Shown piece by piece: positions 42,368 to 54,415 of a stretch of DNA of 64,000 bases (its first letter is position 1; the number at the start of each line of letters is the position of its first letter). The notes below the pieces were generated by a model that made no database searches, was not told the origin of the DNA, and worked only from the letters and a program-made list of their open reading frames with translations. The DNA is taken from NCBI GenBank assembly GCA_002914845.1, contig JXTC01000324.1:106765-170764 (forward strand), read 5' to 3'. A program made the position numbers and the translations under genes. This DNA is from Trema orientale (Eukaryota > Streptophyta > Magnoliopsida > Rosales > Cannabaceae).

Positions 42368-44845
42368 ATGATGGTTGGAAGTTTGATGCGAAGAATGGTA
42401 GTTCCATGGCGGAAGAAGGCACCGCTAAGACACCGAATTTCGTTCACAACGATGACCCATCATAGTAACGCCTTCAACCATAGCCACGCCTCCCAAATTC
42501 TCATGTCTCCGCCTCTTGTCTCCCTAGACCTACCCGACGTTTGGGCTCCTAACTCTTCCCATTTCCAACTCCAAGTTCCATCACCTGCAGGAAATTTCTG
42601 TGAGTATGATTCTTGCGCCGCCCATAATTTCATTTGCTGATGGGTAGTGATTGGGTTTCTCTGATTCTTGGCTCGAGTTTTTCTCTGTCGTTGATTTTCT
42701 TAACTTTGTTTTTCTCTTTTTAATTTTTGATAATAATTTCGTTTTTGTTTTCTCATTCAGTTTGAGACTTTTTGATATACCAACTTTATTAGCTTAGTCA
42801 GTGTTTGAGTATTTTGATTAACAGCGAACAACTGGAGTTTGAATTTGGGGGGATGGCTAATCAATGACTACTCTGGTATCTTGTTACTACCTAATCCATT
42901 TTGGTAACATTCTACAATAATAAAATGATAAGTGAGTGAAAATAATTCTTGGTAGAACTTATTTTGGTCACTTACAAGTACCAATTCTTTGCCGCCTTAT
43001 CCAACATTCCTGATAATATTTTACAATACTAAATCTCATCCTCATATTCCAAGGTTTCTTTACTGCTACTTTCATTATTTAGTTCTTTTTTTCTTTTTTT
43101 TTTTGGGTCTGTTTATTAAAACCTTGTTTAACTGATTTTTTTTTTTTTTTGTTGGGGTTAAAATCTGATCTTCATCACAGCCAATGAGCAGACTGCTGCA
43201 GTGATTAATGGCCTGATGATTGCGGATGAAATCAGGTCAAGAATAGCTAGTGAGGTGAGAAGGATGCAGGATTCCATCGGAGAAGTTCCTGGCTTGGCTG
43301 TAGTTCTGGTTGGGGAAAGAAGGGACTCGCAAACTTACGTTCGGAACAAGATTATTGCTTGTGAAGAAGTAGGAATTGTGTCAACAGTAACTGAACTTCC
43401 TGATGATTGCACAGAAGATGAATTACTTAATGCTGTGGCAAGCTTTAATGCCGATCCATCGGTTCATGGTATCCTTGTGCAGCTTCCTCTGCCTCAGGTA
43501 ATTTTCAAAACTGTGCGAATTGCCCCCTTTATTTGCTCTTTTGAATTATAATTTGGGGGTTAAAATAAGAAGTAAGCAGAGAAGTTTTTAACTTTCCACG
43601 TTGTCCTCTCTACTTGAGGCATCTATTGGTTGATTCATATATTAGGCGGTCCTGATGATCTGGTTTTGCTGGAATTGGAGCTAGAGAGTTTTAGTATTCT
43701 AAAGAGACTTGATTAGGTGACATCATGCAAATTAGAATAGAATCATGATGAACTCTACAGTTGTGTATTTACTTTATTGTTGTTAGTTGCTTCATTGAGA
43801 TCACATGCATAGCAATTAATAGCTGAGATTTTGATGCATGAAATATCAGAACTTGCTGGTGTTGTGTGATGACTTACAACAGAATGTCTGGGACAGCATT
43901 TGGATGTCGGAAAAATTTCGGATGTGCTGAGCCTAGAAAAAGATGTAGATGGTTTCCATCCAGTCAACATAGGGAATCTTGCCATGAGAGGGAGGGAGCC
44001 ATTGTTCATTTCCTGTACTCCAAAGGGTTGCATCGAGTTACTAATCAGGTCGGGAATTGAAATAATGGGGAAGAAAGCTGTTGTGATTGGAAATAGTAAC
44101 ATTGTTGGGTTGCCCGCGTCATTGCTGTTGCAGGTAATACCGATTTCTAATGAGATTTAGATAAGCTTACTCAATAGCCCATATTCTGATAATTTTTTTT
44201 TTTAAAGGACCATATTCTGATATTTAAGTATACTCATTAACATTCTTCTACAGAGGCACCATGCCACAGTTAGCGTTGTGCATGCTTTCACAAAAAACCC
44301 AGAACACATCACTCGCGAAGCTGACATTTTAATCACTGCTGTGGGAATGCCTAACCTAGTCCGTGGAAATTGGCTAAAGCCTGGTGTTGTTGTTGTAGAT
44401 GTGGGAACCAATCCAATTGAGGTATGATGGACTTGTCATTGTTTCTTATTGTTTAACTTCCACATATAATCCAATAGAGGTATGGTGAAGTCATCATTGT
44501 TTCTGTTATTTGACTTGCTCAATAAATGCACCTTTACACAGCTCATATCTACTAAATTGACTACCAGGTGACAACATGCCATTTCATTAGCTCACATTAT
44601 TTTCGATCTTGTGATTTCATGTTAAGACTTCACATTTTAAATGAGAATCCTTAAATCAGAGTCCTGGATTGCAGGATGCGAGCTGCGAGTGTGGTTACCG
44701 ACTAATGGGAGACGTTTGCTTTGAAGAAGCAGTGAAGGTGGCATCAGCCATCACCCCCGTTCCTGGAGGAGTTGGACCTATGACTATTGCCATGCTCCTC
44801 TCTAACACCCTTGACGCAGCTAAGCAAGCACATAGTTTTACTTAA
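42368..44845 (+). CDS. FOLD1: Bifunctional methylene-THF dehydrogenase / methenyl-THF cyclohydrolase, FOLD1-like
   Basis: Exons 42368-42599, 43181-43497, 43897-44133, 44254-44421 and 44675-44845, all GT-AG and in phase, give 374 aa. The enzyme oxidises 5,10-methylene-THF and hydrolyses the 5,10-methenyl product to 10-formyl-THF. The FolD core starts at about residue 85 ([10 protein letters not shown]). It keeps Tyr130 and the catalytic Lys134 (TYVRNKIIA), VQLPLPQ, Asp201 in EKDVDGFHP, the dinucleotide motif GNSNIVG (248-254) and PGGVGPMT (348-355). The N-terminal ~78 residues are rich in S, R, H and poor in acidic residues, so an organelle transit peptide is likely. Sequence such as [10 protein letters not shown] and [13 protein letters not shown] looks closest to Arabidopsis FOLD1 (At2g38660) as I recall it. 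An Asn stands where most relatives have Arg in G-R-S. The start could be 42368 or the next ATG at 42371. Confidence 0.93.
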
Positions 44846-45431
44846 GTCCTACTATGGTACTTGATATCATAAATCCTACTGTGGTACTTGATTTGGGAGA
44901 GTTCCGTAGAAGGACAATATCAAACTTCACAGAAATTGCCAACAATGTACAAAATGCTGACCCTGCTCTTTGCTAGAAGTTGTTCAAGTGGTTGGCTCCA
45001 GTATTTTCAGAAAGTAAAAACAGCAGCAAGAGTTTGAATTTAAACAGTTTTTGTTACTGTATTACAACAGATCTGCATTTCGAAGGCAGTTTTAGTCATT
45101 AGGCATCTGATTTGCAATTTTTTGGGGTTATCTTCTTTGTTAAGATAAAGTTTTGTCAACAGAGACAGACAACGAGGAAATAGTGTGAGATCTAGAGGTA
45201 TAAGAATCGATTTTTGCTGATTTCGGGTTGAAATATACATGTAGTCAAACAAGGCACCACTTTCAGAACCAATTGAAAATATTTAATCTCCATGAAGTAT
45301 GGAAAGCCTATAAAGATAACCAACCTCAGGAGAGATAATAATATGAATAACATACACGATACAAATGGAATAACTGTAACAGGCATCACTAAAAGAGCAT
45401 GAAGGTGGTTAATGCTTAAATTAGTTCCTTC
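44846..45431. other. Shared 3' region of two convergent genes
   Basis: The stop of the FOLD1-like gene (44845) and the stop of the minus-strand GOLD-like gene (45432) are 586 bases apart, tail to tail. There is no coding sequence between. Both 3' UTRs must lie here and may overlap. Confidence 0.6.
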
Positions 45432-48400
45432 TCATTCTTCAACTTGAGTCTCGGCTGGCGATGGCTCCACAACTGGAGGTATACAATCCACCTTGTACCG
45501 CAGAACCTATAAAATCAAATTCAATTTCATGGATTTTTAATGTTTAAAAGTAGGCCATCAGGCAAATTTTTTACTTTTAGTATCTAAGTCGTCCAATCAT
45601 AATCGTGTGACAACACAGACAGGACAAAAGAGGTAATAGACCATAAATAAACTCTGGAAGCTGCTAATAAAAACATGGTGCATACCTTCTTAAAAAAATT
45701 TGCATATGAGTTATCCCAAATTAGTTTGTAGTTTCCGGCCATGACTGTGCAGAAGTTACCCTGGAAAAATGGAACTCCATGAGCGCGCGCAATTATCATC
45801 AAAATTGTTACCGTAGCAATAGACACGGGTAATATTTACTCACTTGATCGGACTCGTACCGTCGGTAGGGTAATATTAGCTGTGCATTAACCATGAACAC
45901 AGTATAATTACAAGAAAAACGATCATTTTAAAACAGAAAAGAAAAATAAATAAATAACTGAGATAAAGAGAGAGGATATCAAGTCAAAACATCATAGAAA
46001 ATTAGTTTGAAAAGTAGCAAATAAGCTCAACTCACAGATTTTTCTCCAGAAGGATTTGTATATTCCACACTAAATCCAATGTCCTGGACACAAGATAAAG
46101 TTCAATAAAGATGGTATATCGTCATAAACTTTTAGCAAAAGTAAATTCTAACCACCCTTGCAATTGCCATTACGAATGTTTCAACGTAAGATCCCATGTC
46201 AGTGGATTAAATTTGCTATTATGTTCCCTAGCGAGTATATAACTGATACGGAGAAAGGCGGAGAAGGGAATGGGGATTTCCAGTTGTTATTTCACAGTTA
46301 AATAAGCCAAACTAAAATTTAACAATTATTAAAATGAAAAACTTATCAGTATTCTGATCCATTATTTTTCAAGTGAAAAATTAAAACAGAACAGAGAGAG
46401 AAGGGGCTGATCCATTATTTATCAAGTGAAAAATAACGCAGAGGGAGAGAGGAGGAATTTAGTTCCCTTTTTTTTTTTAAAAAAAAAAAAAAAAAAGATC
46501 TAATAAAACGAAAGAAAGGTCATTATCAAGTGAAAGCACCAACAAAGGCTTAGGAACATACCACAGTTATCTTGCCTTGTATAACGGAGAAATCCCAAGC
46601 AATGTAAGAATTTATTGCGTCTACTGATAACAAAACCTGAAAAGGTACCAAAAGTTAAAACAAATTTGAAAATTGGAGAACTTGCGTAGCAAATTCCTAA
46701 CCACCCCCTACCCCTCCGAGATGTTTTCTCCATGTCTATTTTTAATCTTCTTTTCTTTTCTATGTACCCATGAAACAGCACATGCTTTAATAAAGAAATA
46801 CTTACTCTATTATGGCAATTCCCACTTGGATCTAGAAAATTACTGATGTGAAATTTAGATATAGGACGTTAACTATGATTTTGTAACACTATCTTTTTAT
46901 TTTAGGTAATTTCGGACTCAAACTATTGAGTAAATCCAAATATCCTGAATTAAGCGAATTTAAACTTTGTTCATGACCTAATAACACAAGGATGGATAAA
47001 TTATTTATAACCGTTGTGAGTAAGCTGTTCCAACTCTTCACGTAGAAAACTACATTTAAACCAGTCCAAATATTCTCTTACCATTTTAAATTGCAATCAA
47101 CTCCAATTCTAACAAATTCTGACAATCCAATCCAATCCAAATTTTGGTATTGTAACCGTAGTCCCAAATATAGAGATACATTTTTTTTAAAAAAAATATG
47201 ACTAGATATAAAGAACATCAAAATGTTTGACACAACAGATAAATGAAAATATCAGTGGAATGGACAAAGACACACATAGACAAAACTTTTTTAATGTCTA
47301 GCATATTTCAAACTTTTGTTTCTTTTATACTATTCGCATATTTAGTGATGTATACATATGAAACACATGTATACACATACATTTCAAGTTATGTGTCCCT
47401 TTGCTCTAAAGAAAAATAAATCTCTTATTCAGTAGGCTCGAACTTGAAGCATTTTTTCTATTAAAAAAATGAATAATTTCGTGAGAAACATAAAATTACT
47501 AAGCAAAAGAGAACAAGTCCTCAAAAGAAGAAATGAAAGAGAAAAGACAGGCAAATGTCAGGGATAGTAATCAATACATGCTCTCCATGTATGACCTTCA
47601 GTGCAACATCAATACCACATTATCCATAATACATGAACAGACAGATTATGCTGATATGAGCAACTTAGAAGCCAAAGAAGATCAATCGCGAAAAATAAAT
47701 TCTCAAAAAACAGACGTCAAGACAAACCTCGTGACTTTTTCCTGCTGGAACACTTATTTCTTTGTAATCATCATTTTTCCTGTTCAAGAAAGATTGATGA
47801 GAATTCAGAATGAAACACACAGCCATGCATAATACTTAAAAAACTTTGATATTTACCTCGCATCCAATGCACCAGCTTCCTCTGCTGAGATAAAGAAGGG
47901 TGAATTTGCAAAGACCTCTCTGTAAGAAACAAAGAGTAATCAAAATAGGAACGAATAGATAGCAGCAGCAATAACAGTAGCTAATAAAAATTTTCACCGG
48001 CAACAAGAGCATCATCATCAATTTTTCTTTTTATGATAAGTAGAGCTTCAAATTTGTATTCAATTTGGTTCTGAGAAAAGCAAAAATCTAACGAGCAGAA
48101 GAAGGATTACAATATTGTACACATTAATATAATTGTTTACTTTACCCCCTTCAAATTATATAAGAAACCATTTAAATACAACTGGTAAAAAGCTGAAAGG
48201 ATTTGGATCAGCAGGAGTTCCATCAAAGATTCAACATGAGGAAACAGTGTCCTGTGGAACATGGAATTTTCCAATCAAAAGTTCTTCCAAAAGTTCAAAT
48301 TATAGTTGTTGAGTTGCATAGTGAACATGATTATGCATTTCTCTTTCTTATCTTTGTCAACTTGTAAAAGAAAAACACTTGAGTCTGGGATTTACTTGTT

Positions 48401-51400
48401 TGCATCTACTTGTCTAATATTAATTTATTTATCTATCTAGTTTTTTTATATTTATTTAATTCTCTCTCTCTCTCTCTCCAATACCTCAAGAGTTGAATAA
48501 AAATATTTTTTTAATAAGAAACAAAGAAAAGAGTATAATATAAGTGTTAGGGGCTCGGTGTCACAAATAACGAGACCACGGAGAACATAATCTAGGAATC
48601 CACACAAACACAAATTGTTGAATAAAAATATTAACGAAACAGGGGAGAAAAAAATGCATCAATCCAGATAGTGTTTCCCAAGAGAAACGTTCATAGGAAT
48701 CATTCGATTAGATATATATATATATATAGGCACCAATCCAATGCTTTTTTTTTTACCTATCAATAGATATTTTTTTTAGCCGTTGGATCATCGGATCTAA
48801 CGGCTACCATAATTTGAGTAGTTAGAAAACAAATTAATAAAAATAAAATACACATTATTTAATGCTTTTTTCTCTCCACTTTTTACCATGAAAAGACGTG
48901 CGTGACCAATATTAATTGGGCAAAACAATACCTATAGATAGGTTAAAAAAAAAAAACACCTATTGGATTGGGAACCATATATATATAATATCAAATATAT
49001 TGATTCCTTCTAGTGTTGGGAGTACAATTTAAGGCTCCATAGCTAAAAGTCTAGCCGCATCTATGGAGGGATAGGATGAATTTCACCCACAAATGCGAAC
49101 AACATCACGCAACCTCTGTTGCTAGACAATACACAAAATCTGGAATATGTAGCTTCCAGAAAATCATATCTTCTAAATCTAGACGATTTTATCTTATTTT
49201 AATTATTGTTATTATTGTTATTATTATTATTATTATTATTTGTAGGATAAGACAGGTGCATTAACATTGTCAATGCAGGAACAGAAACGAATAGTAAATA
49301 ATGACATAATTTTAAGGATTCTAAATCACCAATCCTTTTCCCTCAAAAAAAAAAAATCAATAATTATAAACATAAAGAATAAAATATTCTGATGGATACA
49401 GAAAGAGGAATAATACCTAATAAACGTGATGAACCTTACAAACTCAGTGGCGTAGACATCAACTGCTAGTTCCAAGATAGCAACCTTTTCCCCCTTTCTG
49501 CCAAATTTAAACAACAGAAAAGCATAAACCCGCCAAAAAAAGAAAGAAAATGAACCAAAAGAAATATATCACTGCCTTGCAGGAAAAAAATGAAATAAAA
49601 CTCGATAAGCATTGAAAATTTCCTTTACATCTTGACAACCAGAGATACTAAATCGAAGTCTTACAACTTTCCAGCCTCAAACCGCCCCAAAGCCAACAAA
49701 AGAAAGAGTCGAATAAAAAGCACCATTGTTGTAAGGCTATATAGAGATGGGCCATAACGGTGTCTTTGCTCTTCCATTGGACTGTACAAAAGTTAAGATT
49801 TTTCTGTATTAACCACTATTAAACAAAATCAAGAAAATTTACATATACATATAAGGTTTCAAATAGAAGGGGACAAGGAAATATGATAAAATACGGGCGA
49901 TGATACACGCTATCCTTAAAACGCACCCATCATCATCATTTATTTGGCGAAGAAAATCAAGCAAAACCTGCACCCACATATGAAATCAATAGATTTACTA
50001 AATGATTACTAATTTAAAAGTTGAGGAATAGGAATAAACAACATTTTCTACAAAGGATCCCAATATACAATTATCTAGAGACTAGAGTGCAACACTCTTC
50101 TCTCTAAAGACCTCAACTACATAATCACACAAACCACACAGAAACTCATAAAGGAAGAACCATGAAAAACTTCTAAAACACTGCTATAGAACACAAACTG
50201 AGGCAACAAAAACCAGTCAATGTAAGGTTCCAAGGAAATGCACAGACTGGTAGAATGTAAAATGTAAAAGAAAGAATTAGGCATAAAGAGCACATGGACA
50301 ATACCTGTGGAACCCCAACTAAGTACTTCACAAGGGTTTTGAAAACACCTGTAGCAGAACCAAGCTGGGCTAACTGTTTCCTCCTGAGAGAGTTATGAGC
50401 AATGAATTGAAGTCATTCATAGCTGGGCATATTTGGCATAATACACAGCAAGCATCTCTTACCTATCCATTTGTTGTTTCCAGAGGAGACCATATCGATC
50501 ACGTATACTTCCTCCAGAATTAATTAAAGCATCAACCTCTGCTTGCTTATTCCTCTCAGAACGCTCTCTTTGTTGCTTAATAAGAGTTCCTCGAAAATCC
50601 TGGGGCATGTAAGTCATCACTGCAAAGATATTCAAAGAACCAGTCATTAATTGTTGAAAATACATCTCACCACACACTAGTAAAGTTTCCAGAATGGAAA
50701 GAAGCAAGTATAGGCAGCCCCACAACTGCATATGTCTAGACCAATTAGAATTGAAAGTAAAATGATTTTGTTGAGAATAGCAGCACAAAACCTATCAACT
50801 TAATCATCCCACTTGGATACTGTCAAAGTCCTTAAGAAATGTTTTATATTTAAGTAACAGAAATGGAAAATTTCCAGCAAGCAGCATTGTTGGGTTGCTT
50901 CATTGTTTATTACTGGAATTAAAATCTTGTAAAAATAGTGTTTTTGCTAACTACACTACAGTCTACACTCAACCCGATTTATTGTTGTCAACTAGTTCTT
51001 GCACTATATAAAAGCATAAATTTCACAGATTATTTCAACAACGTATTGAGTGGAGTTATTATATATACACAGAGAGCCATTAATTTGTTTGCGAGATCTT
51101 TTAGTAGCTAGACATTTATTCTGAGATAGAGAATTCTAGTAATAAATTCTTATAACCTTTCATATCTAAACATATAAGAATAGCTTATTGTGTTAATCTT
51201 GATGTAAGCTTGAATGATTCTTTTGTTGCCCCAAGTTCAACTCTAATCAGTTAATTTAGTCAAAGGAAACCATCATCAAGCGTAGATTCCAGCAATAGCA
51301 TGAGCCTTAACTCGCTTTCTTTATTTTGCATGATTCATCACCATTTAAAAAGAAAATACATAAGGTTAAATGTCAGCATTTAAAAGGAAAATACATAAGG

Positions 51401-52794
51401 TTAAATGTGCATGAGCAGAAGACTGTTTGTGAAAAACTACTTAGATGTGAAAATTCAGCTTGCAGCGATATTGTATCATTTTTCAAAAAAGAAACACGGA
51501 TTGATATTGATGATGTGGTAATAGAAATACAAAACATTAAAAAAGATGATAAGAATATCATCTTAATGCTTACAGCCACATACACACCAATCCCTAATTA
51601 AATCAGAAAAAGACAAATCTTTAAAATCTTTAGTATCAAACACCCAAAAAGCCATCCAATACTTGATTCTATTCCATAAAGACTCCACATTCCCCTCCAT
51701 ATCTTCAAAAACTCTACTATTCTTTTCCAATCACAAAGACCAGCATATAGCCACAATTGCCACACTCCTGACAAGGCCAAACCAAAAACAGGCCGAACTC
51801 CTTTAAAAACCTGGACCAAAGCTCCACAGCCATTGAACGATGCAGAAATAGGTGGTCCAGTAATTCAGTCCTGATAAAACAGTCGCTGATCTTACAGAAT
51901 GAATACTCTCATTGTGAGTACTATACATCCTGTAAAGTACTGAAAAGCTCTGTGCCAAAGGTGTTTCTCCTTTGACTAATCTAATGCTATTTCCTTTTCA
52001 CCTTGAATTTAACATGTTTAAGAAACGCATTATAACATCCAGAATTGAACTTCCAAAGACATCTGTAAGGGACTCTTAAAGCCTTCTTCGAATCCCATCC
52101 AGTAGATCTAACACCATATTTACTTTTAATCTTCTTTGAAACAGCATTTTCTTACAAGATAGTATAATTTTTGCATAATTGGATTTTATGAAAACAAATT
52201 ATAAGTCATTTGAAACAGCTATTTTGTTTCTTTTTCTTTTCTCTCTCTCTCTCTTTTTTTTTTCTTTTTTTTTCTTTTTTTTAATGGAGAAACAACATTT
52301 CCCCACAAGATAGTATAATGTTTGCATTAATTGACATGCTAGAAAATCAACCTGTATTGAATACACGTTCAGCATTTGTAGCTTGGAATGTTTCTAAAGC
52401 CTTCAGAGTGTTTTGCAATTTATCTCTGATCCGTCCAAAAACAACAGCAAGTTCAGCATCATCAGCCGTCGACTGCTGTTGGAGCTGCATTCATTAAACA
52501 AATGCAACATCGAAAAAACATGCTCCATGGTTAAAATTAATGTACAGCAATTCCAGAACTACTATCCCAGTCTCAGCAAGTAAGAAAAATCACGAGCCCC
52601 ACATACACAGGAGGGCAGCATAGCAAGAATTTAAGTACTCTCATAAGAATATATCTTAATCCATACCGTGGGAGGCCAATGAAATGTGTCAAGTAAAAAG
52701 AGAATCTCTTCTATATGTTCTCGATTTTTCCACATGTTCTCGTCAATTTTATGGGGAGGTCGAGAGTCTGCTTCACGCAATAATAAGCTTTCAC
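45432..52794 (-). CDS. Conserved plant protein with C-terminal GOLD-like domain (5' end not found)
   Basis: Fourteen consecutive minus-strand exons agree in phase: 52794-52667, 52484-52352, 50619-50463, 50383-50305, 49967-49927, 49781-49665, 49497-49417, 47919-47857, 47779-47728, 46636-46562, 46083-46036, 45879-45844, 45760-45686, 45506-45432, giving 385 aa to the stop. The order seen is a charged helical N-terminal half (ENMWKNREHIEEILFLLDTF; KQQRERSERNKQAEVDALI), a hydrophobic stretch (YSLTTMVLFIRLFLLLALG), then a beta-rich C-terminus with SYIAWDFSV, VDIGFSVEYTNPSGEKS, GNYKLIWDNSYANFFKKV and LRYKVD. The last part fits the GOLD fold (G-x-Y-x-L-x-W-D-N-S-x-S), known from p24/TMED, Sec14-like and FYCO1 proteins, which act in membrane traffic or lipid binding. 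It recalls the Arabidopsis family of At5g01010 (annotated 'retinal-binding'), but that is memory only. The first exon starts in phase and needs an upstream exon I could not find within 52.8-64 kb. Confidence 0.85.
46637..47727 (-). other. Intron of the GOLD-like gene
   Basis: A+T-rich intron between the exons at 47728 and 46636. Open frames inside it, including 47533-47832 on the other strand, overlap an exon or lack any recognisable content. Confidence 0.5.
48714..48986. mobile_element. MITE in an intron of the GOLD-like gene
   Basis: The ends are inverted: tatataggcaccaatccaa with a T-run and acctatcaatagat on the left, and on the right an A-run with ctattggattgggaacc and tatat, with a few mismatches. 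The interior has no coding sequence. Flanking (TA)n hides any target duplication. The left end also occurs at 11935-12000. Confidence 0.65.
51590..52120 (-). pseudogene. LINE ORF2 C-terminal remnant (zf-RVT region) in an intron
   Basis: Minus-strand frames read LDHLFLHRSMAVELWSRFLK (with a frame change) and VFEDMEGNVESLWNRIKYWM, then AFWVFDTKDFKDLSFSDLI. This matches the plant LINE C-terminal pattern D-H-L-F-x-H-C ... L-W, R-x-F-E-D, W-x-x-x-x-x-x-x-x-x-W. Frameshifts interrupt it. It is antisense to nothing and lies in an intron on the gene strand. Confidence 0.55.
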
Positions 52795-53200
52795 CTAGAA
52801 TTAGAATAATTATGCAAAATGAGAAAAACCCAGTTTAACAATGAACCAAAATTAAGGAACAGGACATTATGCATGATCAAAATGATTATGCAAAATAAGG
52901 AAAACCCAATTAGAAAATGAATGAAACATTAAAGAATAGGACATTTTAGCATGAATTGAGTAACTTAGTACTTTCGCATCATCACATTTGAGGACATAAA
53001 GTACACTACAGCGGTACTAGGACAAATATCCAAGATCATGCGATCACTAGACAGACTGTTTCCTGAGTTGCCTTAAACGCTTAAGACATTATTGTACCAA
53101 ATCAAAGTCTTTCAAATTTATAATCATGAGATACTCTTTTGCAAAGTGTTCTCCTTTTTTTTTTTTTACAAAGGACTTTTAGCTTGTTCGATATGTAATT
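52795..53200. other. Region 5' of the last GOLD-like exon found
   Basis: Holds a diverged repeat (aattatgcaaaatgagaaaaaccca, near 52807 and 52884). It should be intron of the GOLD-like gene. No upstream exon was recognised. Confidence 0.4.
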
Positions 53201-53211
53201 AAGTAGCTTTC

Positions 53212-53405
53212 TTTGACGAAGTGGGTTGGCTCAAATGGTAAACGCACCCACTATTTAGGATCTCAGTCCTAGGTTCGAGTCACACCGGGAGTAGACATGA
53301 AAACCTATTATTCCTAATGGGTGAGTTGGGGATTGGGTAGTAATAGATATTTTCCTTTAATTTGTAATAAGTGAAATTCATTAATTAAATCCCATTTAAA
53401 AAAAA
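53212..53405 (+). mobile_element. tRNA-derived SINE, copy 2
   Basis: A box (tggctcaaatggtaaacgc), B box (ggttcgagtca), a tail containing tttgtaataagtgaaattca and a terminal A-run. It is flanked by the perfect 11-bp direct repeat aagtagctttc (53201-53211 and 53406-53416). The 3' tail is related to the tail of the SINE at 5787-5962, though the tRNA-like heads differ. It is a retroposon. Confidence 0.8.
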
Positions 53406-53533
53406 AAGTAGCTTTCCCTGATCTTCAATCTTTTGCTTACATTTTTTTTTGTTTTTTGCTTTTTAAATTAATAGCTTGCTTATAGTTAATACAACAGCTT
53501 TCACGCGTATTTGAGACTTCATAAATAAATAAA

Positions 53534-53675
53534 GGATAACATTACATATCCAAACTTTTGTACCAAATTTTTTATACCAACACATGTGGCATATATGTTG
53601 TCACCATCTAATTGGTGTGTTAAAACTTACTACAAATAAATCACTAATTGAATGATGACAAATCACATGCCACAT
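53534..53675. mobile_element. Small MITE, copy 2 (inverted and truncated)
   Basis: It is homologous to the reverse complement of 4656-4843 (ggataacattacat, cttttgtaccaaa, ggtgacaa / tgttgtcaccatctaattgg, aatcacatgccacat). It ends abruptly at 53675, immediately before the single N, so the right end is missing. Confidence 0.65.
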
Positions 53676-53676
53676 N
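53676..53676. other. Ambiguous base N (assembly joint)
   Basis: This is the only non-ACGT base in the window. It is followed by an A-run and stands exactly where the MITE sequence breaks off, so some sequence may be missing or the base could not be called. Confidence 0.8.
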
Positions 53677-53889
53677 AAAAAAAAAACAAAATTGGAAATA
53701 GATTATTGGTCGTCCCTCGATCCCAAGTATGGAAAAAGTCACATTTTAGTCTTTTTGCTACATATATTCTGTTTCATTGTTAAACGAAAGAATAGATGAG
53801 ATACATTTCCTGTTTTGTTTCATTTGTTTTAACAAAATAACACATTTAAAAGATGTTATCAATTTTTTATCAAAAAAAAAAAAGGTCAA

Positions 53890-54415
53890 GTATACTAATG
53901 GTCCGTCGTACTAATTATATCACTTTGACCTCTAAATTTTTAATTTACATAGTATTAATCTCTGAACTATGCAATTATTATAGTAAAGACCCATTTGTCA
54001 CAAATAATTAGTTTTTTAACAAAAAATATTTATGAACAAAGCGTATAATTGGGCATTATTTGTTTTTATGAGTCAAATCTCATTTTTAGTCATAATTACT
54101 AAATTGTACGCTTTGCACAAGATTCATTTTTGTTATAAATTTAACAATTTAAAAAAAAAAAAAAGTCATTGTTGTAGTGATTGCATAAGTCTCGGTATTC
54201 TACTTTATAAGTTAAAAATTCAGAATCTCATTCTTGACCACAGTTACCAAATAATGTGCTCTGCAGTGACTTATTTCTATTAAATATTTAACAGTTTGTG
54301 ACAAAAGGATCATTGTTGCAATAATTACATAATTTAGGAACCATTATTATGTAAGTTGAAAATTCAGGAGCAAAGTGGTACTACATGTATAATTCAAGAG
54401 CTATTGATATCATTA
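53890..54415. mobile_element. About 525-bp element with long terminal inverted repeats, copy 1
   Basis: The left arm (ctaatggtccgtcg..., aatttttaatttacatagta, ctgaactatgcaattattat, catttgtcacaaa) pairs with the reverse complement of the right arm (tttgtgacaaaaggatcatt, gcaataattacataatttag, gtaagttgaaaattcagga) over about 150 bases. The centre is A+T-rich and non-coding. The left half recurs in direct orientation at 63710-64000. Target duplication not proven. No coding sequence. Confidence 0.6.

Noticed and set aside
42196..42447. Minus-strand open frames opposite the FOLD1-like exon 1
   Set aside because: They overlap the start exon of a well-supported gene in antisense, share no known family and have no splice partners on that strand.
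51326..51601. Plus-strand open frame of 91 codons
   Set aside because: It lies in an intron of the minus-strand gene, contains a direct repeat (aaaatacataaggttaaatg) and shows no recognisable domain.
53212..53405. tRNA gene
   Set aside because: Same reasoning: tRNA-like promoter boxes only, with a SINE tail and an 11-bp target duplication.
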